DNA from: SAR324 cluster bacterium
GTDB lineage: Bacteria; SAR324; NAC60-12
NCBI GenBank assembly: GCA_015232315.1
Contig: JADFZZ010000014.1
Coordinates: 39,101-103,100, forward strand
Direction of reading: 5' to 3'
Length of the DNA stretch: 64,000 bases
Of this stretch, positions 55,740 to 64,000 are shown in pieces. The notes under the pieces are model-generated. The model saw only the letters and a program-made list of their open reading frames with translations, was not told the DNA's origin and searched no databases. Position 1 is the first letter of the stretch. Every line of letters begins with the position of its first letter. Both the position numbers and the translations under genes were made by a program.

Positions 55740-56885
55740 CTAAAGATCAATCAATGCAGCCTGAAGTTTGGCTTTGAGTTCCAGATCACGGTATTCGGTC
55801 GATTGGAGCCGTTCCATATCTTTTTGCGCCACGACCAGCAGATTGCCAACCACGCCCGGTGGAATTCCCAGACGATGTTTCAAATGCCAGGCCTGCAAGG
55901 CCACCGTGGCGTATTCTCTCAGCAAAAGACGCACTCCCTGGTTCAGATCATAGGTTTCAGCCATTTTTTTTGCCTGCCCATAGGCGGAGATGCAGGCCCT
56001 GAATTCCTTGTCCATTCTGGATTGAAGCTGCTTTGATCGTTGGGTGTGCTGAAGCGACAGCACATGCACCATGGTCATATGGATCCGGCCATGAGAAATG
56101 TAAGGCAGCAGTGAGTCTGGCCAGGTCTGTTTCAACTGGCGGATGATGTCGATGCTGAACTGGTGCAGCATTGGAATCATCCGGAACAAATCCAGCGCTC
56201 TGAAAAGGACGGGGAGCATGGCTTTATGATTTCTCAATACAGGTGTTTGCGAGTCTGCCATCCATGCCCGCACTTTTTGGGCGGATTCCCGAGAAACTCT
56301 TATATCAGAGATATAAAGACCTTCGTGTGAGCGCGGAACGCCTGACAGTTTTTCCGCAAGGCGCCACAAATTGTCCACCACTTCCATGCGGTTCTGGATG
56401 ACTGTACCGGAGTCATTATTTTCACGGGAATACAGCACCAGTTCCTGACGGAGTCGTTTGAGGTATAACTGGTAACTTCGGATGATCGCGGTTAGGACCT
56501 CCGGATGCAGACAACCTGTCACCGCAATCACGCTGGATTGCATCAGACATTCTCGTGCGATTAACAATGGTGGTGTCTGTTCAAGGACGTTCTGGACCAG
56601 TTTGAGACGATGAGACCAATGCCTCGGATTCTTTTTTAAGGCCTTGACATGCTCATTGTTTTCTTTACTTAAGTGAAACCGTTGCAACGGTTCAGCAGAT
56701 TTTCGTTCTGATAAATTCCTGGCAGGTGCCAGATTGCTATTTTTGTCTGAAGTTTCAGTCGAGTCATGAATGATTTCCAGTGCTCGTTGTTGCAATTCTT
56801 CAAACCATAAATCTTTTTCCAGGGAAACACCGGGAATTGCGTTCATGGATAAAATATTACGCAGATCACTGTGTTGCTGTGTCAT
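55740..56885 (-). CDS. Unknown soluble protein, paralogue of the one at 24.2 kb
   Basis: A 381-aa helical protein, Arg/Leu/Gln-rich, without signal or TM. Shared ordered blocks with the 427-aa protein at 24187-25470 include LKKNP, RLKL, SYQLYLKRL, IPMLH and GRIHM (residues about 100-290). The N-terminal 90 residues differ. It is divergent from ftsW and overlaps the ftsW upstream region, so expression may be linked to envelope growth. Function unknown. Confidence 0.72.
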   Translation of the reverse strand: MTQQHSDLRNILSMNAIPGVSLEKDLWFEELQQRALEIIHDSTETSDKNSNLAPARNLSERKSAEPLQRFHLSKENNEHVKALKKNPRHWSHRLKLVQNVLEQTPPLLIARECLMQSSVIAVTGCLHPEVLTAIIRSYQLYLKRLRQELVLYSRENNDSGTVIQNRMEVVDNLWRLAEKLSGVPRSHEGLYISDIRVSRESAQKVRAWMADSQTPVLRNHKAMLPVLFRALDLFRMIPMLHQFSIDIIRQLKQTWPDSLLPYISHGRIHMTMVHVLSLQHTQRSKQLQSRMDKEFRACISAYGQAKKMAETYDLNQGVRLLLREYATVALQAWHLKHRLGIPPGVVGNLLVVAQKDMERLQSTEYRDLELKAKLQAALIDL

Positions 56886-56939
56886 ACAACCTGTCTCAAT
56901 GAAAAATACCGGGATATTCTTATTCTGATTGACTTGCCC

Positions 56940-58079
56940 ATGTTCAAACCATCTGTTCCCAAACTTTCGCAGTATGATCCGTTTTTAATGTTTGTCAGCA
57001 TGATTCTCATTTTGTGGGGAACCGTGATGATCTATAGCACCAGTGCTGTGTATGCGGAACTCCGCTTTCATAACAGTTACCATTTTTTACAGAATCAGCT
57101 CATTCATGTTTTCATCGGCTGTCTGGGAATGATTGCGGCATTGCTGGTGCCCATTTCTTTCTGGAAAAAAAATCTCCCCTGGCTGATGCTACTGGTGTTG
57201 CTCATGCTCATCATGGTTCTGATTCCTGGTATCGGCCATGAAGTCAAGGGCGGCAGACGGTGGATACGCCTGAGGGGATTAGGGATCCAGCCTTCCGAAC
57301 TGTTGAAAATCACTCTGATCTTTTATGTAGCGTCTTATCTGGAAAGAAAACAAGAAGTACTTTCTCTATTTCTCCGGGGACTGACACCTAATTTCCTGGT
57401 AACAGGTGTTTTTTTGCTACTGGTGCTACTACAGCCTGATTTTGGAACGGTCATGTTGCTTTCTCTGACAGTGCTGTTCATGATTTATGCCGGAGGGGCA
57501 AGAAAATCGCATATTCTGGGCAGTTTATTTGGCGTATCGCTACTCGGGGGCATTCTGATCGCAACCCATTCCTACCGTGTCAAACGACTGCTGGCGTTCC
57601 TGAACCCCTGGGAAGATCCGCTGGATTCAGGATTTCAGATTATCCAGTCCTTCATTGCGCTTGGAACAGGTGGCTGGTTTGGACGCGGACTGGGTGAGAG
57701 TCGTCAGAAACTTTTTTTTCTGCCTGACGCACATACAGATTTTATTTTTGCGATTCTGGGGGAAGAATTTGGTTTTCTTGGCGGGTGTCTGCTGATATTG
57801 CTGTTTATGGTTTTTATTTGGCGGGGATATTTTATCGCCTGGAAAACCCGGGAATTTTTTCCGAAATTTCTGGCTTTTGGCGCGACAACCCTGATTGCGC
57901 TGCAAACCATGTTCAATCTTGGGGTTGTGACAGGTCTCCTGCCAACCAAGGGACTGCCTCTGCCCTTTGTCAGTTTCGGGGGAACCTCCCTCCTGTCGAC
58001 CATGTTCACCACAGGATTACTCCTGAATGTCAGCGCCATGCGTCATTCAGACAGCAAGCCTGTGGCCAACAAAACCTAA
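56940..58079 (+). CDS. ftsW: FtsW/RodA-family SEDS protein
   Basis: About 379 aa with ten TM helices. SEDS motifs: LGIQPSELLKI, LLQPDFGTVMLL, ESRQKLFFLPDAHTDFIFAILGEEFGFLGG (split: LPDAHTDFIF, EEFGFLG) and PTKGLPLPFVSFGGTSLL. The last block favours FtsW over RodA. SEDS proteins polymerise the glycan strands of peptidoglycan. It lies outside a dcw cluster. ATG at 56940; an earlier ATG would overlap the divergent gene. Confidence 0.9.
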   Translation: MFKPSVPKLSQYDPFLMFVSMILILWGTVMIYSTSAVYAELRFHNSYHFLQNQLIHVFIGCLGMIAALLVPISFWKKNLPWLMLLVLLMLIMVLIPGIGHEVKGGRRWIRLRGLGIQPSELLKITLIFYVASYLERKQEVLSLFLRGLTPNFLVTGVFLLLVLLQPDFGTVMLLSLTVLFMIYAGGARKSHILGSLFGVSLLGGILIATHSYRVKRLLAFLNPWEDPLDSGFQIIQSFIALGTGGWFGRGLGESRQKLFFLPDAHTDFIFAILGEEFGFLGGCLLILLFMVFIWRGYFIAWKTREFFPKFLAFGATTLIALQTMFNLGVVTGLLPTKGLPLPFVSFGGTSLLSTMFTTGLLLNVSAMRHSDSKPVANKT

Positions 58080-58099
58080 CTTCATGTGTGGTGTTTTTC

Positions 58100-61000
58100 A
58101 TGAGTGTTTCGTTCAGGTTTCCTGTTCCAGATATTTCTTGTAGCAAAAAGCACAGTGCCGTGATGCTACTTTCTGGAATGCTCTGTTTTTTATCCTCGGC
58201 CTTCGCCCAGGACCCTCCACAGATCAAGGCTGAGGACGCACCCCAGGTCAATCAGTATTTCCTGAATAATTTCATGAGTGTCGTGAAGGACAAGGATGAC
58301 TGGACGGCCATAATGCTGGCGATCCGTACCAGCACTGAGGCCCTGGAGTTACTACTGAAACAGGGCATGAATGTGAACGTAAAAGGGAAAAACGAATTTG
58401 AACGGATCACACCACTCATGCTGGCCTGTCGTCTTGGCCAAATGGATGCGGTGAAACTCCTGTTAAGATACCATGCCGCCGTCAATGACGCCTCTCCCGA
58501 AGGAATCTCCGCGTTGATGTGGTCTGCACGGGATGGTCACACCGATATTGTCCAACTCCTTATTGAACATAAAGCCAATATTCACGCTCAGGATCAAAAT
58601 GGCTGGACTCCGCTGATTTATGCGTCGACAGAAGGTCATGCGGACACCGTAAGTCAGTTATTGCAACAGGGTAGTCATGTTCACACCCGGGACAACCGGG
58701 GTATGGACGCCTTGATGTGGGCCTCGCATTTCGGACATTCAGATACCGTTCAGGTTTTGCTGGAGGCTCATGCGAATCCTCTCCAGCAGACCCCGAAGGG
58801 ATTCCATGCGCTCATGTGGGCCGCCCGCTTTGGCTATGCTTCCACCGTTCAGTTGTTGATCGAACATGGCGCGGATGTAAATCTGAACGAAAAAGAGTTT
58901 GAACGAACTCCGCTGATGGTTGCCTCCCAATATGGGCATCTGGACGTCATCAAACTATTGCTGGCACATAATTCCCGGATCAATGCTCAAAGCAGTCAGA
59001 AAATGACAGCTTTGTTGTCTGCTATTCAGGAAAATTTTCCTGAGGTGGCTGTGTTGCTCATTCAAAGCGGCGCGGATCCGCTGATCAAGGATTCTTATGG
59101 CAGAGATGCACTTATTCTGGCCTCTGCTCAAGGATTGTATGGCGTGCTGGAAGCATTGTTGCCACAGATCAAGGATATTGAAACCAGAGACAACGAGGGC
59201 AAAACCCCCCTGATTTACGCAAGCACCAATGGGCACCTGAAAACAGTGATTAAACTGATTTCAAGTGGTGCCAATGTGAATGCCACCGACCAATATGGAA
59301 AATCGCCAACGATCTGGGCCATGGAGCAATCACAATTCAAGGTTGTCCAGTTTTTGATTTCCAAAGACGCGGATACCAAAAAAAATCTGATGTTCGCCGC
59401 GGAAGGCGGCTATACCGATGTGGTTCGACTTTTTATTGAGCGAAAAACAGATCTCAATGAAGCCGATTCCCGTGGTTGGACACCATTGATGGTTGCCAGC
59501 AATAATGGAAAAAAAGAAACCGTGGAACTGCTGGTTCAAAATGGGGCTAAGGTCAATGCTCGTGGAGCAAATGGCTGGACAGCCCTCATGCTGGCCGCAG
59601 GTTCAGGTCATTCACAGACGCTCAAGTTTCTTCTGGACAATGGGGCTCAGATTCATTTGAGAGATAATGATGACTGGGATGCGTTGGTCTGGGCCGCCGC
59701 AAAAGGACATACCGAAACAGTGGCGCTTTTGCTACAACATGGAGCTGATGTGAATAATCGTGGACTGAATGGAGTCACCCCGCTCATCTGGGCGTCTATC
59801 AAGGGGCATAAAGAAACGGTGACGCTGCTGATCAATCAGGGGGCTCAGGTGACAGCCCGGGATCGTTATGGCAAAACAGCGCTGATGGAAGCCTGCCTTC
59901 GGGAAAATAATGACACGGTCAAAGTGTTGATTGAACATGGCGCCAATGTGGATATCAATCTTCTGTTTGCGGCAGAACGTGGCTATACCAAAATCGCAAG
60001 CCTGCTACTCAAACAAAAAGCCATGCCGGATTATGTCAATGACCAAGGTGATACCTCCCTTATTCTTGCGGTCAAGGGCGGTTATATGGAAACAGTCCGG
60101 TTGCTTCTTGAAAACAAGGCTAAACCCGACATCGTGAACCTGCAGGGTCAGAGTGCGTTGACCATTGCCATTTCCCTGGGGGCTGAAAATATTGCCCGTT
60201 TACTGATCGGCTACAATGCCAATGTCAATATTCGCGGCACACAGGGGAACACACCACTGACCATCGCTTCTCTCAGAGGGTATAGTCCGATTGTGAGACT
60301 GCTGTTACGCAACCATGCCCAGGTGGATCTGAGAAACTCTGAAAATCTGACACCGCTTATGATTGCAAGTGAAAATGGTTATGCTGAGATCGTGCAATTG
60401 TTGCTGGATTTTAATGCAATGGTAGATCTTAAAAATGATCAGGATTATACCGCTTTGGGTCTTGCCGCTAAAAATGGTCACACGCTTTCCATAAAAATGT
60501 TGCTCGAGAAAAACGCGGATATCAATATGAATACGTTTGACCGCAATGGCCGGGGGGGGACTCCGCTTATCATTGCCACCATGAATGGACATTTTCAAAG
60601 CGTTAAAGTGCTTGTAGAAAATAATGCCACCATTGAAGCCCGGGAATTGATGTTTCGCCAGACAGCGTTGATGGTGGCCGCATCTCATGGATTTGCGGAT
60701 ATTGTGGAACTCCTGACCGGAGCCAATGCTGATATTGAAGCTCAAAGTGATTCAGGCGAAACGCCATTACTGCTTGCCGCGTTTAATGGACATCTGGAGG
60801 TGGTAAAAAAACTGATCCTGAAAACAGCGAATATTCATCATGCGAATCATAATGGACAGACGGCCTTGATGCTGGCGGCGCTCAATGGACATGCCACGGT
60901 AGTCGAGTATTTAATGCAGAGTGGCATCAATCCGGAAAAAGGAGATCCTTCAGGGAAAACCCCGTTAATGGTAGCGGCAATGCGAGGGCATATCAATGTG

Positions 61001-61159
61001 GTCAAGGTTCTTGTTCAGGTAAAAAAACTGGTCCGGCAACGTGATGATCAGGGCAATACGGCGATCACACTGGCTGAACAGGCTGGTTTTCCGGACATTG
61101 TTGAGGTGTTAACTTCTACGGAGTCGTCACAGGTCACGAGTCCACCAGGAAAGAATTAG
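58100..61159 (+). CDS. Exported protein made of about 28 ankyrin repeats
   Basis: About 1019 aa. A signal peptide (VMLLSGMLCFLSSAFAQ, about residues 21-38) precedes an almost unbroken array of 33-residue ankyrin repeats from about residue 60 to 1005, with G-x-T-P-L-x-x-A and V-x-x-L-L-x-x-G/N-A motifs throughout. There is no other domain. Ankyrin repeats bind proteins; export suggests a periplasmic, outer-membrane or secreted binding role. I choose the ATG at 58100, just after ftsW; the frame is open further up, but there it overlaps ftsW. TPL-to-x-A spacing slips at several points where repeats appear degenerate. Confidence 0.9.
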   Translation: MSVSFRFPVPDISCSKKHSAVMLLSGMLCFLSSAFAQDPPQIKAEDAPQVNQYFLNNFMSVVKDKDDWTAIMLAIRTSTEALELLLKQGMNVNVKGKNEFERITPLMLACRLGQMDAVKLLLRYHAAVNDASPEGISALMWSARDGHTDIVQLLIEHKANIHAQDQNGWTPLIYASTEGHADTVSQLLQQGSHVHTRDNRGMDALMWASHFGHSDTVQVLLEAHANPLQQTPKGFHALMWAARFGYASTVQLLIEHGADVNLNEKEFERTPLMVASQYGHLDVIKLLLAHNSRINAQSSQKMTALLSAIQENFPEVAVLLIQSGADPLIKDSYGRDALILASAQGLYGVLEALLPQIKDIETRDNEGKTPLIYASTNGHLKTVIKLISSGANVNATDQYGKSPTIWAMEQSQFKVVQFLISKDADTKKNLMFAAEGGYTDVVRLFIERKTDLNEADSRGWTPLMVASNNGKKETVELLVQNGAKVNARGANGWTALMLAAGSGHSQTLKFLLDNGAQIHLRDNDDWDALVWAAAKGHTETVALLLQHGADVNNRGLNGVTPLIWASIKGHKETVTLLINQGAQVTARDRYGKTALMEACLRENNDTVKVLIEHGANVDINLLFAAERGYTKIASLLLKQKAMPDYVNDQGDTSLILAVKGGYMETVRLLLENKAKPDIVNLQGQSALTIAISLGAENIARLLIGYNANVNIRGTQGNTPLTIASLRGYSPIVRLLLRNHAQVDLRNSENLTPLMIASENGYAEIVQLLLDFNAMVDLKNDQDYTALGLAAKNGHTLSIKMLLEKNADINMNTFDRNGRGGTPLIIATMNGHFQSVKVLVENNATIEARELMFRQTALMVAASHGFADIVELLTGANADIEAQSDSGETPLLLAAFNGHLEVVKKLILKTANIHHANHNGQTALMLAALNGHATVVEYLMQSGINPEKGDPSGKTPLMVAAMRGHINVVKVLVQVKKLVRQRDDQGNTAITLAEQAGFPDIVEVLTSTESSQVTSPPGKN

Positions 61160-61423
61160 CTTTTTTTCCCGCATCTCAAAAGTAGGCTTATCCAGTTTTC
61201 CTTCACTGAATCCCTGGCGGAGATAATGCAATTTTGCCAGGCATTCTTCGCTACTGTCGCTGAAACTCCAGCCTTTCTGATTTCTTAGAACAAGTTGCTG
61301 ATATGTCTCTGGAGAAATCAGGATGGGCGCATCCCTGGCATAAGGCGTCAGGCAAATCATTGGTGTCATGTCTTCTCCATGAACTTTGGTGTATTCCTGT
61401 TCCTCAACAGGGTGTGTTTTCAT
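61127..61423 (-). CDS. Small unknown protein at the end of the argD run
   Basis: 98 aa, acidic to neutral. The ATG at 61423 overlaps the histidinol-phosphatase stop as ATGA, so translation is coupled; a start at 61435 is less likely. The 3' end overlaps the convergent ankyrin gene by about 33 nt. No family recognised; residues P-I-L-I-S-P-E-T-Y-Q-Q-L recall the helical start of antitoxin-like proteins only loosely. Confidence 0.5.
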   Translation of the reverse strand: MKTHPVEEQEYTKVHGEDMTPMICLTPYARDAPILISPETYQQLVLRNQKGWSFSDSSEECLAKLHYLRQGFSEGKLDKPTFEMREKKLILSWWTRDL

Positions 61424-62274
61424 GGCAATTCCCATTTAAACTCAGTTAAAATTCCGTTGTGGGATTTTTCCAGCCCATGGAGGGAATGGATTCCCATCTT
61501 TTTCAAAAACAAAAACAGGGTGTCAAAGCCAAGTCCCACTTCCTGTGGCGCATGAGAATCATCACCCGCCGTCAAACGGCCTCCATGCTCCAGAATGATT
61601 TGCAGGATTCGCTGTTCAGGATAAGGTTCCCCAAAGCCTTTTTTAAAAGCACGGGCATTGACATCAAATAACGCGCCGTAGGCAATGGCATAATGGATAT
61701 TTCTGCGAATCAGTTTCCAAACAGATTCCGGCATTTCAAAGTCAGGGCGAAACAGTCGAATCAGATCAAAATGTCCAATAATTTCAGGGTGAATTTCCCG
61801 GAACATCTGATATTGAGTTTCATAGTAGGCTTTGAACACCTCCGAAGTGCCACCGAGACTCTGCTCCAGAAGTGAAATATCAGACTCCCGATAGTCAATC
61901 GGTATCCCTGAAACAAAATGAATGGAGCCCACCAGAAAATCCAGGTGGTATTGTGTTCGCAAGCGGCGGATTTCATCCCAGTTGGAATCGATCACTTCAA
62001 TTTCCATTCCCACCAGCAGATGGATGCGTGATTGCTGGTTTGCCTGCAGAAATCGGGCTTCTGTCACATAGGACGAAAACATCTCGTGTAGTTTTTCAGA
62101 GGTGCGTCCGGCCTGTTGCTCTTCCTCATACAGAAATCCGGATCTGGGCATGTGTTCCGTAAGCCCATAATGCGAAAATCCACGCTCAACCGCTTGCGCA
62201 ACCAGGTCACTTAGCGTTCCGTGAGCATGATCACAATAGGAACCACTGTGCCCGCCATGAAGAGAAACCAGCAT
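61420..62274 (-). CDS. PHP-family histidinol-phosphatase
   Basis: A 284-aa PHP-domain metallophosphatase. Metal motifs: LHGGHSGSYCDHAHG near the start, GLTEHMPR, VGMEIEV, VGSIHFV, IIGHFDLIRLF, and DDSHAP near residue 250. This matches the HisK-type histidinol-phosphatase that makes histidinol, although related PHP phosphatases exist. It overlaps the argD stop by one base (TAATG), so the genes are coupled. Confidence 0.85.
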   Translation of the reverse strand: MLVSLHGGHSGSYCDHAHGTLSDLVAQAVERGFSHYGLTEHMPRSGFLYEEEQQAGRTSEKLHEMFSSYVTEARFLQANQQSRIHLLVGMEIEVIDSNWDEIRRLRTQYHLDFLVGSIHFVSGIPIDYRESDISLLEQSLGGTSEVFKAYYETQYQMFREIHPEIIGHFDLIRLFRPDFEMPESVWKLIRRNIHYAIAYGALFDVNARAFKKGFGEPYPEQRILQIILEHGGRLTAGDDSHAPQEVGLGFDTLFLFLKKMGIHSLHGLEKSHNGILTEFKWELP

Positions 62275-63512
62275 TATTCCTGGAAATTCAAGGTTGAAAA
62301 GGCCTGTTCCATTCGTTCCAGTCCGGTATTGAGTTCTTCATCAGAAATATTGAGCGGTGGCAAAAATCGGAGCACATTCTTTCCGGCCTGAAGAATCATC
62401 ACGCCCTGCTGATGACAGGCGTGATTGATCTCAGGCGCGTGATTGAGGAAACGACCCTTGAGTTCTGCGCCGACAATCAACCCCTGTCCACGAATTTCAC
62501 TGAACATGTCATATTTTTTATTCATTTCTTGAAGTCTTGCTTTCAGGGTTGCTCCCTGTTTTTCTACATTTTTCAGAGTTTCCCGAGAATTGATCACCTT
62601 CAGGGCCGCTCTCGCGACAGCGCACATCACCGGATTTCCGCCAAAAGTGGAACCGTGATCGCCCGGAGAAAATACGCTGGCAAACTGGTTGGTGGTCAAC
62701 ACTGCGCCCAGTGGCAAACCACCACCCAGTGCTTTGGCCAGTGTCATGATGTCTGGAATCACGGTTGTCCATTCATAGGCGAACAGCTTCCCGGTCCGTC
62801 CCATGCCGCACTGGATTTCGTCAAAAATCAGCAGTGCCTTGTATTGATCACACAACTGGCGGAGATGCTCAAGAAACTGTAAATCGGAGATATTGATTCC
62901 GCCTTCGCCCTGGATGGGTTCAATCAGCACAGCGCAGGTTTTTTCTGAAATCGCCTGATCGACAGCGTTACGGTCATTGAGGTTGCAATACACAAAACCG
63001 CCTGTCAACGGAGCGAATCCTTTTTGATATTTAGGCTGGGCCGTCGCGCTCACAGTGGTGATTGTTCTGCCATGAAACGATCCCTGAAAAGTGATGATTT
63101 CACGCTTGTCTTCCGCAAAATGAGCACTGGCGTATTTTCTGGCAATCTTGATGGCGGCTTCATTGGCTTCAGCGCCTGAATTGGCAAAAAAGACACGCTC
63201 CGCAAAAGACAGGGATACCAGTTCTTCGGCGAGACGAATGGCCGGTTCAGAATAATACAGATTGCTGATATGCCATAGTTTTTCGCCTTGTTCCTTGAAA
63301 GCCGCTACCAGTTCCGGGTGTTGATGTCCCAGGCTGTTGACTGAAATGCCGGCACTCATATCAATATATTCCCGGCCATCTGTGTCCCACAACCGTGAGC
63401 CACGGCCATGGCTTAAAATAAATTTTTGGGGAGAATAAACCGGAAGATAATATTTTTCTCCCTTGGCAACCAGATCATGAGTCATTGATGAAGACGGCGT
63501 TTCCAGAGACAT
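62274..63512 (-). CDS. argD: Acetylornithine aminotransferase
   Basis: A 412-aa class III PLP aminotransferase. Motifs: NSGAEANEAAIKIARKY, LLIFDEIQCGMGRTG and the PLP Lys in TLAKALGGGLPLGAV. The GMGRTG and overall length fit ArgD/succinylornithine transaminase, which converts N-acetylglutamate semialdehyde to N-acetylornithine. It leads a minus-strand unit with the histidinol-phosphatase. Confidence 0.92.
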   Translation of the reverse strand: MSLETPSSSMTHDLVAKGEKYYLPVYSPQKFILSHGRGSRLWDTDGREYIDMSAGISVNSLGHQHPELVAAFKEQGEKLWHISNLYYSEPAIRLAEELVSLSFAERVFFANSGAEANEAAIKIARKYASAHFAEDKREIITFQGSFHGRTITTVSATAQPKYQKGFAPLTGGFVYCNLNDRNAVDQAISEKTCAVLIEPIQGEGGINISDLQFLEHLRQLCDQYKALLIFDEIQCGMGRTGKLFAYEWTTVIPDIMTLAKALGGGLPLGAVLTTNQFASVFSPGDHGSTFGGNPVMCAVARAALKVINSRETLKNVEKQGATLKARLQEMNKKYDMFSEIRGQGLIVGAELKGRFLNHAPEINHACHQQGVMILQAGKNVLRFLPPLNISDEELNTGLERMEQAFSTLNFQE

Positions 63513-63666
63513 ATCGAGACTCCAATAACAAGAAACATAATGAAATACTGACGTTAAAACGTGTGAGACCGGAACTATACCCGCACTCCCGCAATTCTCA
63601 ATTTTAAAACATGAAGACGTAAAAATGGATTTTAGTGAGCAGCACCCTCAGTGAACGACTTTCGGC

Positions 63667-63855
63667 GTCGAGAGAACAACCTGTAACCTGGAAAATGAAA
63701 GGTCCCGAAGGTTCAGTCACAAAAACTAATCAGGATTGAAAGACTTTCATTGCCTTAAAATCACAGGTTGCACCTCACGGTTTCACGATGTATGATCCAT
63801 GCACGGCATAAATTAAACACGCTGATTGTCATACTGAGCCAACGGCGAAGGATCT
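63667..63855. repeat. Partial copies of dispersed intergenic repeats
   Basis: 63667-63709 matches the right half of the element at 35.6-35.8 kb (GTCGAGA, ACAA-CTGTAA, then AAAATGAAAGGT-CCGAA). 63827-63855 starts TGTCATACTGAGCC and ends GGATCT, a form common in intergenic repeats. The gap 63513-63957 (445 bp) holds no gene apart from the ribosome-binding site at its end. Confidence 0.5.
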
Positions 63856-63957
63856 AAACATCTGTTATACTTGCTTGGGTTTTCGAAAAAAACATCTGTT
63901 GAGTTGTGTTGATTTGGCATAAAAATTTTCTGAGCGCCATTCACCCCAGGAGGACGT

Positions 63958-64000
63958 ATGAAAATCCCTTGTATTGAAGCATTACCTTGGTTAGTAGCTG
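63958..64000 (+). CDS. 5' end of an unidentified gene
   Basis: AGGAGG (63949-63954) precedes an ATG at 63958; the frame stays open to the window edge and begins M-K-I-P-C-I-E-A-L-P-W-L-V-A. Too short to identify. Confidence 0.5.
   Translation, partial: MKIPCIEALPWLVA

Noticed and set aside
57785..58099. Upstream extension of the ankyrin ORF
   Set aside because: It runs inside ftsW in another frame; the signal peptide begins only after the ATG at 58100.
1..64000. tRNA, rRNA, CRISPR array or complete insertion sequence
   Set aside because: I read the gaps on both strands and saw no tRNA cloverleaf, rRNA segment, regularly spaced direct repeats or transposase gene. A small non-coding RNA could still be missed without folding tools.

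Overview
The window looks like chromosomal DNA from a Gram-negative, respiring bacterium of moderate G+C (mid-40s % by eye). Support comes from a complete Alternative Complex III (ACIII) operon with Tat-type and Sec-type leaders, a PlsB-type acyltransferase, an ArnT-like glycosyltransferase, Lon, FtsW and a Liv-type uptake system. Several very long multidomain signalling proteins and SpoIIE/STAS partner-switch parts fit a deltaproteobacterium in the broad sense, or a SAR324-like lineage. That placement is inference only: there is no rRNA or tRNA gene here to anchor it.

Layout. 1-0.45 kb: 3' end of a phage-tail-like gene, then a double palindrome. 0.56-5.8 kb: giant Ser/Thr kinase-AAA-GAF-SpoIIE protein (minus). 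6.1-10.6 kb: a plus-strand operon with a haem-copper-oxidase subunit I homologue that has lost most of its metal ligands, a subunit III-like protein and an SLC12-type transporter. 10.7-13.6 kb: J-domain/HEAT protein, STAS protein, lipoprotein, a small membrane protein and a redox-dead glutaredoxin-like protein. 13.6-25.5 kb: a long minus-strand run. In transcription order it holds an unknown 427-aa protein, a GT39-type transferase, a sulfatase-fold envelope enzyme, an MBL/cNMP sensor, a STAS protein, a tyrosine recombinase and a hybrid-sensing histidine kinase. 26.3-29.8 kb: four overlapping plus-strand genes (ABC ATPase, ABC-2 permease, UbiA prenyltransferase, lycopene-cyclase-domain protein).

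29.8-33.5 kb: acyl-CoA synthetase and PlsB-like acyltransferase (minus). 34.0-35.6 kb: peptide-type solute-binding protein. 35.9-39.3 kb: R3H protein, Mini-RNase III, small CcmI-like protein, radical SAM enzyme, PP2C phosphatase and DUF985 cupin. 39.4-47.0 kb: actABCDEF (minus). 47.4-53.0 kb: Lon, a 54-aa membrane protein coupled to a CPBP protease, a DegT aminotransferase, an NAD(P)-binding protein and a small unknown. 53.0-55.1 kb: livH and livK without livMGF. 55.7-58.1 kb: a paralogue of the 427-aa unknown, divergent from ftsW. 58.1-61.2 kb: exported protein built almost wholly of ankyrin repeats. 61.1-63.5 kb: argD, histidinol-phosphatase and a small unknown (minus). The start of another gene lies at the right edge.

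How the genes may work together. ACIII (quinol to cytochrome c) is complete, but no functional terminal oxidase is encoded here; the oxidase-like pair at 6-8 kb appears catalytically dead and may have been repurposed. Two STAS proteins, two PP2C/SpoIIE phosphatases and a protein kinase suggest partner-switch signalling without a recognisable RsbW-type kinase in the window. Longer intergenic gaps (35.6, 47.2, 55.3-55.7 and 63.7-63.9 kb) carry inverted-repeat elements, one family being visible twice.
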